A program made the translations under genes and the position numbers. 64,000 bases of DNA from Stenotrophomonas sepilia. Its GTDB lineage: Bacteria > Pseudomonadota > Gammaproteobacteria > Xanthomonadales > Xanthomonadaceae. The DNA lies in NCBI RefSeq assembly GCF_003244875.1, contig NZ_LXXZ01000033.1, forward strand, positions 88,004-152,003, given 5' to 3'. Positions 51,846 through 61,370 of this stretch are shown piece after piece. The notes beneath the pieces are model-generated. The model ran no database searches and was not told the DNA's origin. It was given only the letters and a program-made list of their open reading frames with translations. The first letter of the stretch is position 1. Every line of letters begins with the position of its first letter.

Positions 51846-52441
51846 CTCTCGGGGTGCTGGCGGCTGCGCCAGACCGGCGCGGTCAGTGCCAGCAGCTGGC
51901 GATCCTGCCAACCGTCCAGATCCAGGTGGTGGTCGCGCAGCAGCCCTTCCTGTTCGAAGCCGAAGGCGTGCAGTGCAGTGGCGAACGGGCTGCTGCAGTC
52001 CGGTGGCAGCATCACGAACAGGCGGTGCACGCCCACATCCTCGAAAAGGAACGGGCACAGCGCCCGCAGCGCTGCATCCGCGTGCGGGTGCCAATGCTGC
52101 AGCGACAGCAGCTCGGCGCAGCGCGTATGCAAGCACTGCAGGCGGACATGCAACTGGTCCAGCACGGTGCCGTGCTCGTCATCGAATACCCCCAGCATCA
52201 GCTGATCGTTGTCCTGCTCCAGCCGCGAGCGGTGCATGTGGGCCAGGAAGCGGGCTTCCTCGTCGATACCCGCCGGATGGCGTCGGCCGCGCCGGCGGCG
52301 ATCATCGAACAGGCGCCAGCGCGGCAGGTCGGTACGCTGGAACGGGCGCAGGGTGACCGGTGCGGCCTGCAGCTGCAGCAGGTGACGGCGCAGCACCGGC
52401 CGCAACGGGGGGAGAAGCGAGGTGGGATACGGGATCATCAT
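51842..52441 (-). CDS. GNAT-family acetyltransferase-like protein
   Basis: A 199-residue protein of the RimJ/RimL type: VTLRPFQRTDLPRWRLF opens the domain and ALHAFGFEQEGLLRDHHLD closes it. The acetyl-CoA loop (V..FQGKGIG) is not clear, so it may be a diverged enzyme. Start at the tandem ATG near 52441. Tail to tail with cdh with a 4-base overlap. Confidence 0.7.
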   Translation of the reverse strand: MMIPYPTSLLPPLRPVLRRHLLQLQAAPVTLRPFQRTDLPRWRLFDDRRRRGRRHPAGIDEEARFLAHMHRSRLEQDNDQLMLGVFDDEHGTVLDQLHVRLQCLHTRCAELLSLQHWHPHADAALRALCPFLFEDVGVHRLFVMLPPDCSSPFATALHAFGFEQEGLLRDHHLDLDGWQDRQLLALTAPVWRSRQHPES

Positions 52442-52659
52442 CCCCGGCACGATGGCCGTGCCCGCCTCCCTGCACCATTCAAAACATTGCAAAAATGCGG
52501 TGAGCGGAGCCGGGGGTCTGATTCGGTTCAGGCATAAGCCCATCAGGGCTGGTCATTTCCGTTGAAACCACCCATTCAGGACACTTTCGTTACGGGATCG
52601 TTATGTGCCGCACAGGCCACGGCTCCCCCGTACCACCCGCCCACTCCCCCAGGAAGCCC

Positions 52660-55386
52660 ATGTCCGCCTCCCACAAGGCGTTGCGCCCGCGTCCGCTGGT
52701 GCTCGCGCTGTCGTCCCTGATGCTGGTCTCGCTGCCGGCCTTCGCGCAGGAAAGCGCACCCACCACATTGCAGGAAGTGAAGGTCACCGGCTCGCGCATT
52801 CCCCGTGCCAGTGTCGAGGGGCCCTCGCCGGTGACGGTGATCAGCCGCGAGCAGATCGATGCGCAGGGCTACCGCAATGCCTTCGACGCGCTGAGCGCGC
52901 TGACCGAGAACACCGGCAACGTGCAGGGCGAGGACTTCGGCAATACGTTCACACCGGCCGCCAACACCATCAACCTGCGTGGACTGGGTCCGAACCGCAC
53001 GCTGGTGCTGGTCAACGGCCGCCGCCAGGCCGACTACCCGCTGGCCTACGAGGGCTCGGTGAACGTGGTCAACCTCGCCAACATTCCCAGCGCCCTGATC
53101 GAGCGCATCGAGGTGCTCGCCGCGGGTGCGTCGGCGGTGTATGGCTCCGATGCCATCGCCGGCGTGGTCAACATCATCCTCAAGGACCGCTTTGAAGGCG
53201 TGGACGTGAACGTGCGCGCCGGCGGCACCCAGCAGGGCGGGGGTGACAACCAGCGCGCGCAGGTGGTCGGTGGCAGTTCCGGCGAGCGTTGGGATGCGCT
53301 GTTCGGCTTCGAGTTCGACGTGCGCAAGGCGATCCACGCGCGCCAACGCGACTTCATGGATTCACTGGACGATGATCCGGCCGGCAAGGCGCCGCAGGCG
53401 ACCGCGATCGCCTATCGCCGCAATGCTGCCACCGGCCACAACATCGATCCGGGCGTGAGCGGCTGCGACGCAGCGTCGGGCATTTATGGCGGCAGCGTGT
53501 TCCGTGCCAACAACCCGCGCCAGGGCTGGTACTGCGGCAGCAACGAGGCCGCCGCCAGCTACTGGACCGTGCAGACCCAGAAGCGCAACCTCAATGGCTA
53601 TGGCCTGTTGACCTTCCACGTCAACGACACCACCGACCTGTTCGCCGATGTCGCCGTGGGCAGCGCGCGCATCTACAACAACACGCGTGCGCCGACCTGG
53701 ACGTCGTCACGCAACTACTTCTACAACCAGAACAGCGGGAACCTGGAGAGCTGGTACCGCCGCTTCGCGCCGGAGGAAATCGGTGGCCTGCCGCGCAATG
53801 CCAATCGGTTCCTGGAGAACTCGTGGTCGTTCAACCTGGGCGCGCGCGGCCAGATCGGCGACAGCGGCTGGGACTACGAGGCGGTCTACAGCCGTTCGCG
53901 CTACGAGAACCGCACCCGTCGCCCGGTGCTGCTGGCCGGCATCAACGAGTACCTGCTGGGCCCGAAGCTGGGCGTGCGCAATGGCGTGGAGGTCTATGCG
54001 CCGGACCCGGTGCGCCTGTTCAAGCCTTTGACTCCGAACGAGTACGAGGGCCTGTCCGACTATCAGGAAAGTCGCAACGCGGCGTGGCTGCAGACCTTCA
54101 GCGCCAGCATCAATGGCCGCCTGTTCGCACTGCCGGGCGGCGATGCTGCGCTGGCGGCGGTGGTCGAGGCCGGCAGCCAGGGCTACCGCAACCGCCCGGA
54201 CCCGCGCCTGGACACCGGCGAGTTCTGGAACACCAGCGCCGGTATCGGTGCCGGCGGTGATCGTGATCGCTATGCGGCCGGCGTTGAACTGCAGTTGCCG
54301 TTGCTGCAATCGCTGACCACCACGCTGGCCGGCCGCTACGACCAGTACCGCGCAGGCGGCGAGCACATCGGCAAGGCGACCTGGAGCTTCGGCGTCGAGT
54401 TCCGCCCGATCGAGAGCCTGTTGATCCGCGGCTCTGCTGCGACCAGCTTCCGTGCACCGGACATGAACTACGTGTTTGCCACCGAGACCCGCGGCTACAA
54501 CCCGGGCATGACCGATTACTGGCGCTGCCGTACTGCAGGCCAGTCGTACGACAACTGCGACTACAACGGCCTGTCGATCGACTACAGCAACCGTGCCAAC
54601 GCACAGCTGCAGCCGGAAACCGCCAAATCCTATGGGTTCGGCGTGGTCTGGTCGCCGCTGTCCGGGCTGGACTTCAGTGCTGACTACTACGACATCCGCA
54701 TCGACAATGAGGTCACCAGCCTCGACACCAGCCGTATTCTTCGTGATGAAGCCGATTGCCGCTTGGGACGCACGTTGGGTGGCGAAGCGCGCGATATCGG
54801 TTCACCGCTGTGCCAGGACGCGCTGTCGCGGGTGATCCGCAACCCGTCCAATGCCACGGTGCAGCCGGACCAGGTAACCCGCGTGCTGATCAATCCGATC
54901 AACGCGGCCTCCGAGTCGGTGCGCGGCCTGGACCTGAAGGGCAACTGGCGCTTCGACGCCGGCCGCTATGGCCGCTTCACCACGCGCCTGGCCTATACCG
55001 TGGTGCTGGAGCATAAATACCGGCAGTTCTCCGATGATCCGGAGCGTGACATCCGCAATTCACTGGATGACTACCAGTGGCGCAGCAAGGCCAATGGCAG
55101 CATCACCTGGAACCAGGGCGACTGGACCACCACGCTGTACGGCAATCGTTTCGGTTCACTGCCGAAGACCGATGGCAGTGGCCGCATCGCGCCGTACATG
55201 ACCTACAACGCCAGCGTGTTCCGCCAGTTCGGCGAGAACCTGTCGGTGGGCGTGATCGTCAACAACCTGCGTGACAGCCGCCCGCCGGCGGACAGGAACG
55301 GGGGCGGCTGGCCGTTCTACCCGGTCGGCAACTACGACCCGTATGGCCGCCAGTACTGGCTGCAGCTGGACTACCGGTTCCGCTGA
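52660..55386 (+). CDS. TonB-dependent outer-membrane receptor
   Basis: A 908-residue receptor. Signal peptide 1-29 (ends AFAQ); the TonB box is probably in TTLQEVKVTGSRIP; the plug spans about 45-170 (SPVTVISREQIDAQGYRNAFDAL... INLRGLGPNRTLVLVNGRR); the 22-strand barrel ends in YWLQLDYRFR with terminal Phe-Arg. Length and plug resemble the xanthomonad receptors for carbohydrates or oligopeptides rather than the shorter siderophore type. AGGA precedes the ATG. A strong terminator follows. It could use the TonB at 16112. Confidence 0.92.
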   Translation: MSASHKALRPRPLVLALSSLMLVSLPAFAQESAPTTLQEVKVTGSRIPRASVEGPSPVTVISREQIDAQGYRNAFDALSALTENTGNVQGEDFGNTFTPAANTINLRGLGPNRTLVLVNGRRQADYPLAYEGSVNVVNLANIPSALIERIEVLAAGASAVYGSDAIAGVVNIILKDRFEGVDVNVRAGGTQQGGGDNQRAQVVGGSSGERWDALFGFEFDVRKAIHARQRDFMDSLDDDPAGKAPQATAIAYRRNAATGHNIDPGVSGCDAASGIYGGSVFRANNPRQGWYCGSNEAAASYWTVQTQKRNLNGYGLLTFHVNDTTDLFADVAVGSARIYNNTRAPTWTSSRNYFYNQNSGNLESWYRRFAPEEIGGLPRNANRFLENSWSFNLGARGQIGDSGWDYEAVYSRSRYENRTRRPVLLAGINEYLLGPKLGVRNGVEVYAPDPVRLFKPLTPNEYEGLSDYQESRNAAWLQTFSASINGRLFALPGGDAALAAVVEAGSQGYRNRPDPRLDTGEFWNTSAGIGAGGDRDRYAAGVELQLPLLQSLTTTLAGRYDQYRAGGEHIGKATWSFGVEFRPIESLLIRGSAATSFRAPDMNYVFATETRGYNPGMTDYWRCRTAGQSYDNCDYNGLSIDYSNRANAQLQPETAKSYGFGVVWSPLSGLDFSADYYDIRIDNEVTSLDTSRILRDEADCRLGRTLGGEARDIGSPLCQDALSRVIRNPSNATVQPDQVTRVLINPINAASESVRGLDLKGNWRFDAGRYGRFTTRLAYTVVLEHKYRQFSDDPERDIRNSLDDYQWRSKANGSITWNQGDWTTTLYGNRFGSLPKTDGSGRIAPYMTYNASVFRQFGENLSVGVIVNNLRDSRPPADRNGGGWPFYPVGNYDPYGRQYWLQLDYRFR

Positions 55387-55396
55387 TCGGGCGGGC

Positions 55397-55432
55397 AGAC
55401 AGAAGGCCCGGCAATGCCGGGCCTTCTGCTGT
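55397..55432 (+). terminator. Rho-independent terminator after the TonB receptor
   Basis: AGAAGGCCCGGC and GCCGGGCCTTCT form a 12-bp stem with a 2-base loop, extended by AGAC/GTCT on the outside. Confidence 0.8.
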
Positions 55433-55465
55433 CTAGACACCGCGGTGATGGCGCGCGCCGGTCGG

Positions 55466-56110
55466 CTAGGGCAGGGCCTGTTGCAGGTACGACTCGATGA
55501 CGTAGCTGAAGGGCTGCTGCTGGCGATCGCGTAGCAGCGCGCGCACTTCCAGGACCACGCCGTCGTCGCCTTCGCCACGCGGTGGCCAGAACGTCTGGTC
55601 AGCCAGGGTCTGGCGCTGGAAACCGAGCGGGCCGACCACGCGGCCAAAGGGTTCGTCGGTGCTGTCCAGCACCTGGTTCATGGCCGGGCTGAGATGGTCC
55701 GGCAGGTACCAGTTGTCGGCCTCGGACAGCACGCGGCTGCCACAGACCAGCTGTACCCGGCGGTAGCGCAGCGCGGTGCCAGGCTGCGTCGCACCCAGCG
55801 CCTGCAGCACATCGGCAGGGGCAGGCTTGTCCTGGGCATGCACACGCACCGCGCGCACCCGCGCCTGTTCGGCCAGGCCGTGTTCGGCGCACCAGTGTTC
55901 CAGGGTGGCGGTGGCGCTCTGCCCGGACAGCACACGCTGGTGCAACCGCTCGACGAGGGCAGCCGATGCGATGCGCTGTTGGCCCGGCGGCGCCTGCAGC
56001 GGCGCGGTGGCGGCCGTATCGGCGGCGGACAGGCTGGCCATCGGGGCAGCAGCGAGCAGGGACGCGGCCTGCCAGCGGCGGAGGCGATCGTGGCGGTCGG
56101 ACGGGCCCAT
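55466..56110 (-). CDS. Chorismate lyase-fold (DUF98-like) exported protein
   Basis: A 214-residue protein with a twin-Arg-like N-terminus and signal. From residue 60 it follows the chorismate lyase/UTRA pattern: QALGATQPGTALRYRRVQLVCGSRVLSEADNWYLPDHL, then FWPPRGEGDDGVVLEVRALLRDRQQQPFSYVIESYL. Conserved Arg and Glu are present. It is exported, so ubiquinone synthesis in the cytoplasm is unlikely and its role is open. Divergent from the amidohydrolase at 56294. Confidence 0.6.
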   Translation of the reverse strand: MGPSDRHDRLRRWQAASLLAAAPMASLSAADTAATAPLQAPPGQQRIASAALVERLHQRVLSGQSATATLEHWCAEHGLAEQARVRAVRVHAQDKPAPADVLQALGATQPGTALRYRRVQLVCGSRVLSEADNWYLPDHLSPAMNQVLDSTDEPFGRVVGPLGFQRQTLADQTFWPPRGEGDDGVVLEVRALLRDRQQQPFSYVIESYLQQALP

Positions 56111-56293
56111 GCGGCATCACAGCGGAAACAGGTGCCTATGGTACCCGTTCAGGCGTGTGCACGGCGTGGCTGCGAGCTCCGTCGCAACCGCGTTCATCGG
56201 ATTGGTGAATATGTGGCATCCAGATATTTCGTTGGCCGATGGCAGCGCGGGCGCGCAGGATGGCGTCATGACTTGGCTTTCCGGGAGTTTCCG

Positions 56294-57454
56294 ATGACGC
56301 TTCAGTTCGTCCATGGCGGTGTAGACCGCTACGGCGCGCCACTGCATTTCCATATCCGTGACGGCCGCATCAGTGGCCTCAATGGCGAGGCCTCGCCGGC
56401 CGACGGGGCGGAATGCGTCGACCTGCAGGGCTTCGCGGTCCTGCCCGGGCTGGTCGACGGCCACATCCATCTGGACAAGAGTTTTGTCGGCGACCGCTGG
56501 CACCCGCATCAACCGGTGAACAGCCTGCGTGAGCGGTTGGCGGTAGAGAAGGCCGCGGTAGCGAGTGCCGCGCCGATGGTGGACCGTGCCGAGGCATTGA
56601 TCCGCCAGTGCAGCCGCTTCGGCACGGTGGCCATGCGCTGCCACGTCGACATCGACGGCAGCACGGGCCTGCGTCATCTCGAAGCGGTGCGCGAGGCGGC
56701 GCTGCGCTGCGCCGACATCATGCGGATCCAGCTGGTGGCGTTCCCGCAGGCCGGGGTGATGTCCTGTCCGGGCACCGCCGCCGTGCTTGAGCAGGCCCTT
56801 GCAGCGGGCGTGGAGGTGCTGGGAGGCATCGACCCGACCACGCTGGATGGCGATGCTGAGGGCCAGCTGGCACTGCTGTTCGGCCTGGCCGAGCGCTATG
56901 GCGTGCGCCTGGACATCCACCTGCATGAGCCCGGCGAAACCGGACTGGCCCAGTTGCTGCGCATTGCCGCGCGGACCCGGGCCGCTGGCCTGCAGGGGCG
57001 GGTGGCGGTCAGTCATGCCTACTCGCTGGGCGACGTGCCGCTGGCGCGCGCGTTGCAGGTGGGCGAGGCGCTGGCCACGGCGGGTGTGGCGATCATGAGC
57101 AACGCGCCGGGTGATCATCCATTTCCGCCTTTGCGCGCACTGCATGATGCGGGCGTGCGCGTGTTCGCCGGCAACGACAACATCCGCGACTGCTGGTGGC
57201 CTTACGGCAACGGCGATCTGCTGCAGCGGGCGATGCTGCTGGGCTACCGCTCGGGCTTCTACACCGATGCCGACCTGATGCTGGCGCTGGACATGGTCAC
57301 GACCCATGCGGCGCAGGTGATCGGGCTGCCGCAATACGGTCTCGTGGAAGGGCATCCGGCCACTTTCGTGGCCGTGCGGGCCGATCATGGCCCGGCTGCC
57401 GTGGCCGGGGTGCCGGTGCAGCGCCGGGTAGTGGTGGATGGCCGTTGGCTGTAG
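56294..57454 (+). CDS. Amidohydrolase (cytosine deaminase-like)
   Basis: A 386-residue metal hydrolase of the amidohydrolase barrel. Metal ligands: HIHLDKS (HxH), HLHEPGE, SHAYSLG, and the catalytic Asp in GNDNIRD. The pattern resembles cytosine deaminase/N-isopropylammelide hydrolases, which deaminate nitrogen heterocycles. No signal peptide. GGGAG precedes ATG 56294; longer in-frame starts run into the divergent gene. The actual substrate is unknown. Confidence 0.85.
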   Translation: MTLQFVHGGVDRYGAPLHFHIRDGRISGLNGEASPADGAECVDLQGFAVLPGLVDGHIHLDKSFVGDRWHPHQPVNSLRERLAVEKAAVASAAPMVDRAEALIRQCSRFGTVAMRCHVDIDGSTGLRHLEAVREAALRCADIMRIQLVAFPQAGVMSCPGTAAVLEQALAAGVEVLGGIDPTTLDGDAEGQLALLFGLAERYGVRLDIHLHEPGETGLAQLLRIAARTRAAGLQGRVAVSHAYSLGDVPLARALQVGEALATAGVAIMSNAPGDHPFPPLRALHDAGVRVFAGNDNIRDCWWPYGNGDLLQRAMLLGYRSGFYTDADLMLALDMVTTHAAQVIGLPQYGLVEGHPATFVAVRADHGPAAVAGVPVQRRVVVDGRWL

Positions 57455-57475
57455 ACCACGCCGCGCCAGCTCCGT

Positions 57476-57497
57476 GTAGTGCCGAGCCATGCCCGGC
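57476..57497 (+). repeat. SMAG palindrome
   Basis: GTAGTGCCGAGCCATGCCC then GGC, a variant between amidohydrolase and the DUF3806 gene. Confidence 0.65.
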
Positions 57498-57502
57498 GGC
57501 TT

Positions 57503-57940
57503 TCAGGCGTAATCGTCTGCGCGGGTGGCGACGAACTCTTCCAGCCACGCCAGCAGATGGGCGATGTCGATGACCTCGCCCTGCTCCACGCGCTTGAGCA
57601 GCAGGGTGCCGGCGCCGATCTGCAAGTTGCTGTCGGCATGGCGCAGCACCGCGTCGATGCCCCAGGCATCGGTGACCTGCATCCAGGCCAGGCCCGGCAC
57701 GCGTTGCGCCAGAGTGTCACCGAACGCCACGCCCAGGGCTTCCCAGCCGCCGCAGTCGTCACGATCGATCAGTTCGGCATCGACCACGCGCTGCAATGTG
57801 CTGGCGGCCAGCGGCCATTGCACCGGCAACGTCGGGAAGCTGGCGGCCACGCGCGCGGCGATCAGTGCACGCTGGTGCTGCAGGTGCGTCTGCAGCGCCG
57901 CAGGCAGGGGATCGAAGCGGGTCGGGGTTTCGTCGGACAT
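57503..57940 (-). CDS. DUF3806-family protein
   Basis: A 145-residue cytoplasmic protein: an N-terminal helical part followed by AELIDRDDCGGWEALGVAFGDTLAQ, then GLAWMQVTDAWGIDAVLRH and VIDIAHLLAWLEEFV. This pattern resembles DUF3806, a domain of unknown function with a mixed fold. It is convergent with the amidohydrolase and divergent from nothing close. No further role can be inferred. Confidence 0.65.
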   Translation of the reverse strand: MSDETPTRFDPLPAALQTHLQHQRALIAARVAASFPTLPVQWPLAASTLQRVVDAELIDRDDCGGWEALGVAFGDTLAQRVPGLAWMQVTDAWGIDAVLRHADSNLQIGAGTLLLKRVEQGEVIDIAHLLAWLEEFVATRADDYA

Positions 57941-58043
57941 GGCGAGGCGCCGTGGAGCACGGAATCAAGGGGCACTGTACGAGGCCATGATGCCTGCCGT
58001 GCGGCAAGATTGATCAGATATCGATGATCAATGCGCGTAAGGC

Positions 58044-58066
58044 ATCCACGCGTGGCGTGGACCTAC
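58044..58066 (-). repeat. SMAG palindrome (GTAGATCCACGC type)
   Basis: Reverse unit ATCCACGCGTGGCGTGG then ACCTAC, just before the LysR stop. Confidence 0.75.
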
Positions 58067-58071
58067 CGTGG

Positions 58072-58953
58072 TCAATCCGGTTCGCGCTGTACCTGCCGCC
58101 ACAGCTCGCTGGCCAGTGCCCGCACCGCATCATCGGCATCGGCACGATGCAGCAGGCCGATTTCGTAGTTGTCGATCACCGGCAGCCCACGCTCGCCATC
58201 GATGATGCGGTGCTCGCGCGTGACCGCGCGGCGCGGCAGCAGGCTGATGCCGATGCCATCAGCCACCGCGCCCTGGATGCCACTCAGCGACGAACTGGTG
58301 AAGGCAATGCGCCAGCGCAGGCCCAGCGCTTCCACGGCGTGGATCATCTCGTCGCGGTACAGCCCTCGCGGCGGGAAGGTGACCAGCGGCAGCGGGTCCT
58401 GCTGCAGGCAGCTGCTGCGCAGGCTGTCGATCCAGTGCATCGGCTCGCGGCGGCAGTGCACCGCCTGGCGGCTGTTGCGGCGCTGCTTGACCAGCACCAG
58501 GTCCAGCTCGCCGTGGTCGAAACCCTGTGCCAGGGCGCGGCTCAGGCCGCTGCTGATCTCCAGCTTCACCTGCGGGTGGCGGCGGCTGAAGGCGGCCAGC
58601 ATGCGAGTGGTCTGCGGGTTGACGAAGTCTTCGGGTACGCCGATGCGGACCGCGGTTTCCACCGTCGCGCCGGCCAGCGCCTGTGCCATTTCCTCGTTCA
58701 GGTCGAGCATGCGCCGCGCATAGCCGAGCAGGGTGTGGCCGGCGTCGGTGGGGTGTACATCGCGGTGGCCGCGCTCGAGCAGGCGATGCCCGGCCAGTTC
58801 CTCCAGCCGCCGTACCTTCTGGCTGACCGTGGACTGCGTCGAATGCAGGCGCGTGGCCGCCGTGGTGAAGCTGCCGCAGTCGGCCACCATCACCAGCGCC
58901 CGCAGCAGGTCCAGTTCGAACAGGGTTCTATTCGATTTGGCACTGTCTTGCAT
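58072..58953 (-). CDS. LysR-family transcriptional regulator
   Basis: A 293-residue LysR protein: HTH at 10-75 (ALVMVADCGSFTTAATRLHSTQSTVSQKVRRL), effector domain with IGVPEDFVNPQTTRMLAAF. It is related to the regulators of acetylation or IciA-type families that use QSTVSQ. Divergent from the ankyrin lipoprotein gene with a 115-base gap. A SMAG unit ends 5 bases from its stop. Confidence 0.88.
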   Translation of the reverse strand: MQDSAKSNRTLFELDLLRALVMVADCGSFTTAATRLHSTQSTVSQKVRRLEELAGHRLLERGHRDVHPTDAGHTLLGYARRMLDLNEEMAQALAGATVETAVRIGVPEDFVNPQTTRMLAAFSRRHPQVKLEISSGLSRALAQGFDHGELDLVLVKQRRNSRQAVHCRREPMHWIDSLRSSCLQQDPLPLVTFPPRGLYRDEMIHAVEALGLRWRIAFTSSSLSGIQGAVADGIGISLLPRRAVTREHRIIDGERGLPVIDNYEIGLLHRADADDAVRALASELWRQVQREPD

Positions 58954-59068
58954 TTGAACATTTCACTTCTGGATACCCAGGCCGACTTCTACCATGCGGG
59001 GCAGGGGCCGGCAATGCGCGGCCCCTGCGACCATCGCCCTGCGGCGATGGAGAAAAGGAGACACCGTG

Positions 59069-59770
59069 ATGCGCTTCCATTGCCCTGCTGGCTGGCCTGC
59101 ACCGTTCACGCGCGTGCTGTTGTTGTGTCTGCTGGCCATGGTCACCCCTGCCTGCACTGCCAGCTCCAGAGCTGACGCAGACGCGCGCCTGCGTGATGCC
59201 GCCAGCCGCGGCGATGCCGAGGCGGTGCGCGGCGCACTGGCCGATGGTGCTGATCTTGAGGCGCGCGATGGCCAGGGCCGCACGGCGCTGCTGCTGGCCA
59301 CGCAGGGCAACAACGTGGATGCCGCGCGCGAACTGATCGAGGCCGGGGCGGACGTCAATGCCAAGGATGCGCTGCAGGACAGTGCCTACCTGTATGCCGG
59401 CGCGCGCGGCCTGGATGAGATCCTGGCGATGACCCTGGCGCACGGCGCCGATCTGCGCAGCACCAACCGCTATGGGGGCACTGCGTTGATTCCGGCCGCC
59501 GAGCGCGGCCACGTCACCACCGTGCGCATGCTGCTGCGTGCAGGTGTGGCGGTGGACCACGTCAACCGCCTGCACTGGACCGCGCTGCTGGAAGCGATCC
59601 TGCTTGGCGACGGTGGTGAACGCCATGTGCAGATCGTGCAGCTGTTGCTGGAGGCCGGTGCCGACCCGGAGCTGGCCGACGGCGATGGCGTAACGCCACT
59701 GGCGCACGCGCGCCAGCGTGGCTATGCCGGCATTGAAACCCTGCTGCGCCAGCACGGCGCGGCGCGCTGA
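59069..59770 (+). CDS. Ankyrin-repeat lipoprotein
   Basis: A 233-residue exported protein: signal with lipobox VTPAC (Cys29), then five ankyrin repeats (residues about 40-230), typified by GRTALLLATQGNNVDAARELIEAGADVNAKD and GVTPLAHARQRGYAGIETLL. Periplasmic ankyrin lipoproteins bind protein partners; bacterial examples protect catalase or act at the envelope. The start is ATG 59069 after AAAGGAGACACCGTG. Followed after 54 bases by an exported amidohydrolase, possibly cotranscribed. Confidence 0.85.
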   Translation: MRFHCPAGWPAPFTRVLLLCLLAMVTPACTASSRADADARLRDAASRGDAEAVRGALADGADLEARDGQGRTALLLATQGNNVDAARELIEAGADVNAKDALQDSAYLYAGARGLDEILAMTLAHGADLRSTNRYGGTALIPAAERGHVTTVRMLLRAGVAVDHVNRLHWTALLEAILLGDGGERHVQIVQLLLEAGADPELADGDGVTPLAHARQRGYAGIETLLRQHGAAR

Positions 59771-59824
59771 ACCGCTACTCCTTCCACCCGCACGCTGGCC
59801 GTGCCTACCAGGATGCTGTCCATC

Positions 59825-61282
59825 ATGTTCCGTTCCCGCCCGTTGTCCCTTGCCATCCTTCTTGCGGTGGCGCCGCTGTCGGCATCTGCTGCCGAGCGCG
59901 CCGACCTGCTGATCCGCAATGCCATCGTGGTCGACGTCGAGCACGCCAGCGCGCGGGCCGGGCAGAGCGTGGTGATCCGCGGCGAGGACATCGTCGCGGT
60001 GGGCCCGGACGCGCAGCTGCGCGGCCAGTGGAGCGCGGCCCGCCAGATCGATGCCAAGGGCAAATACCTGATCCCGGGCCTGTGGGACATGCATGTGCAC
60101 TTCGGTGGCGGCCCGGCGCTGATCGAAGAGAACAAGGCGCTGCTGCCGCTGTACATCGCGCACGGCATCACCACCGTGCGTGACTGTTCCGGCGATCTGC
60201 CCGAGCAGGTGCTGCAGTGGCGTGGTGAGATCGCCAGGGGCACGCTGTTCGGCCCGCGCCTGCTCAGCTCGGGCGCGAAGATCGAAGGCATCAAGCCGGT
60301 CTGGAAGGGCACGATCGAAGTGGGTAGCGAGGCCGACGTCGACAAGGCGATCACCCGACTGCAGCACGATAAGGTCGATTTCGTGAAGATCACCGACAGC
60401 ACGCTGAAGCCGGATCTGTTCCTGTATTCGGCCAGCGCAGCGCGCAAGGCCGGCTTCAAGGCCTCGGGCCACATTCCGATGGCGCTGACGGTGGAGCAGG
60501 CGGTCGATGCCGGCCTGGCCTCGATCGAGCACCTGGACTACGCATTCAAGGCCGGCAGCAAGGACGAAGCGAAGATCGCCGCCGACTTCGGCGCCGGCCG
60601 CATCGACCGCGCGGAAGCCAATCGCCGCCTCGACGCCAGCTTCGACCGTGACACCGCGATGCACGCCTACCGTGATTTCGCCAAGCGCGGCGTATTCGTG
60701 ACCCCGACCCTCAACGGTGGCCGTATCCTCGATTTCCTGGACCAGGATGACCACGCCAACGATCCGTACCTGGCCTACATCGGCCCGGGCCTGCGCGCGA
60801 CCTACCAGTGGCGCGTGGACCGCGCCGCGAAGGCGACGCCGGCACAGATCGAGGCGCGCCACGCGCAGTACCACCAGGTGGCGGCCGTGCTGCCGTTGCT
60901 GCAGGAGGCGGGCGTGACGATCATTGCCGGCACCGATGCGGGCTTCCTCAACTCGTTCAACTTCCCGGGCATCGCCCTGCACCAGGAACTGCAGCTGTTC
61001 GTGAAGGAGGGTCTGAGCGCGCCGCAGGCGCTGTCGGCCGCAACCCGTTCCGGCCCGGCCTGGTTCGGCCAGATGGACCGCTACGGTGGTGTCGCGCAGG
61101 GCAAGGCCGCCGACCTGGTGCTGCTGACCGCCAACCCGCTGCAGGACATCGCCGCCACCGAGAAGATCGACAGCGTGATCCTGCGCGGCAACGTGTATGA
61201 CCGCGCCGCGCTGGACAAGATGCTGGCCGACACCAAGGCCAAGGTCGCGGCGTGGAATGCAGAGGCGGCGAAAGCTGACTGA
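59825..61282 (+). CDS. Exported amidohydrolase family protein
   Basis: A 485-residue periplasmic metallohydrolase. Signal 1-22 (ends ASAAE). Metal ligands: WDMHVHFGG (HxH), VKITDST, SGHIPMAL, IEHLDYAF and GTDAGF. Sequence pattern is that of imidazolonepropionase/prolidase-like amidohydrolases (PHP-like Xaa-Pro or aryl hydrolases). Downstream K-A-A-D-L-V-L-L is the family's C-terminal strand. Start at ATG 59825 has AGGA 11 bases upstream. Expected to cleave cyclic amides or dipeptides. Confidence 0.85.
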   Translation: MFRSRPLSLAILLAVAPLSASAAERADLLIRNAIVVDVEHASARAGQSVVIRGEDIVAVGPDAQLRGQWSAARQIDAKGKYLIPGLWDMHVHFGGGPALIEENKALLPLYIAHGITTVRDCSGDLPEQVLQWRGEIARGTLFGPRLLSSGAKIEGIKPVWKGTIEVGSEADVDKAITRLQHDKVDFVKITDSTLKPDLFLYSASAARKAGFKASGHIPMALTVEQAVDAGLASIEHLDYAFKAGSKDEAKIAADFGAGRIDRAEANRRLDASFDRDTAMHAYRDFAKRGVFVTPTLNGGRILDFLDQDDHANDPYLAYIGPGLRATYQWRVDRAAKATPAQIEARHAQYHQVAAVLPLLQEAGVTIIAGTDAGFLNSFNFPGIALHQELQLFVKEGLSAPQALSAATRSGPAWFGQMDRYGGVAQGKAADLVLLTANPLQDIAATEKIDSVILRGNVYDRAALDKMLADTKAKVAAWNAEAAKAD

Positions 61283-61299
61283 TTGCGGGGTTGGACGGA

Positions 61300-61355
61300 A
61301 TCCACGCATGGCGTGGATCTACCGTACCCTCAGTAGATCCACGCCATGCGTGGAT
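61300..61355. repeat. Inverted SMAG pair (GTAGATCCACGC type)
   Basis: Reverse unit 61300-61322 and forward unit 61333-61355, between converging genes. Confidence 0.85.
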
Positions 61356-61370
61356 GATGCGGCCGGTGAC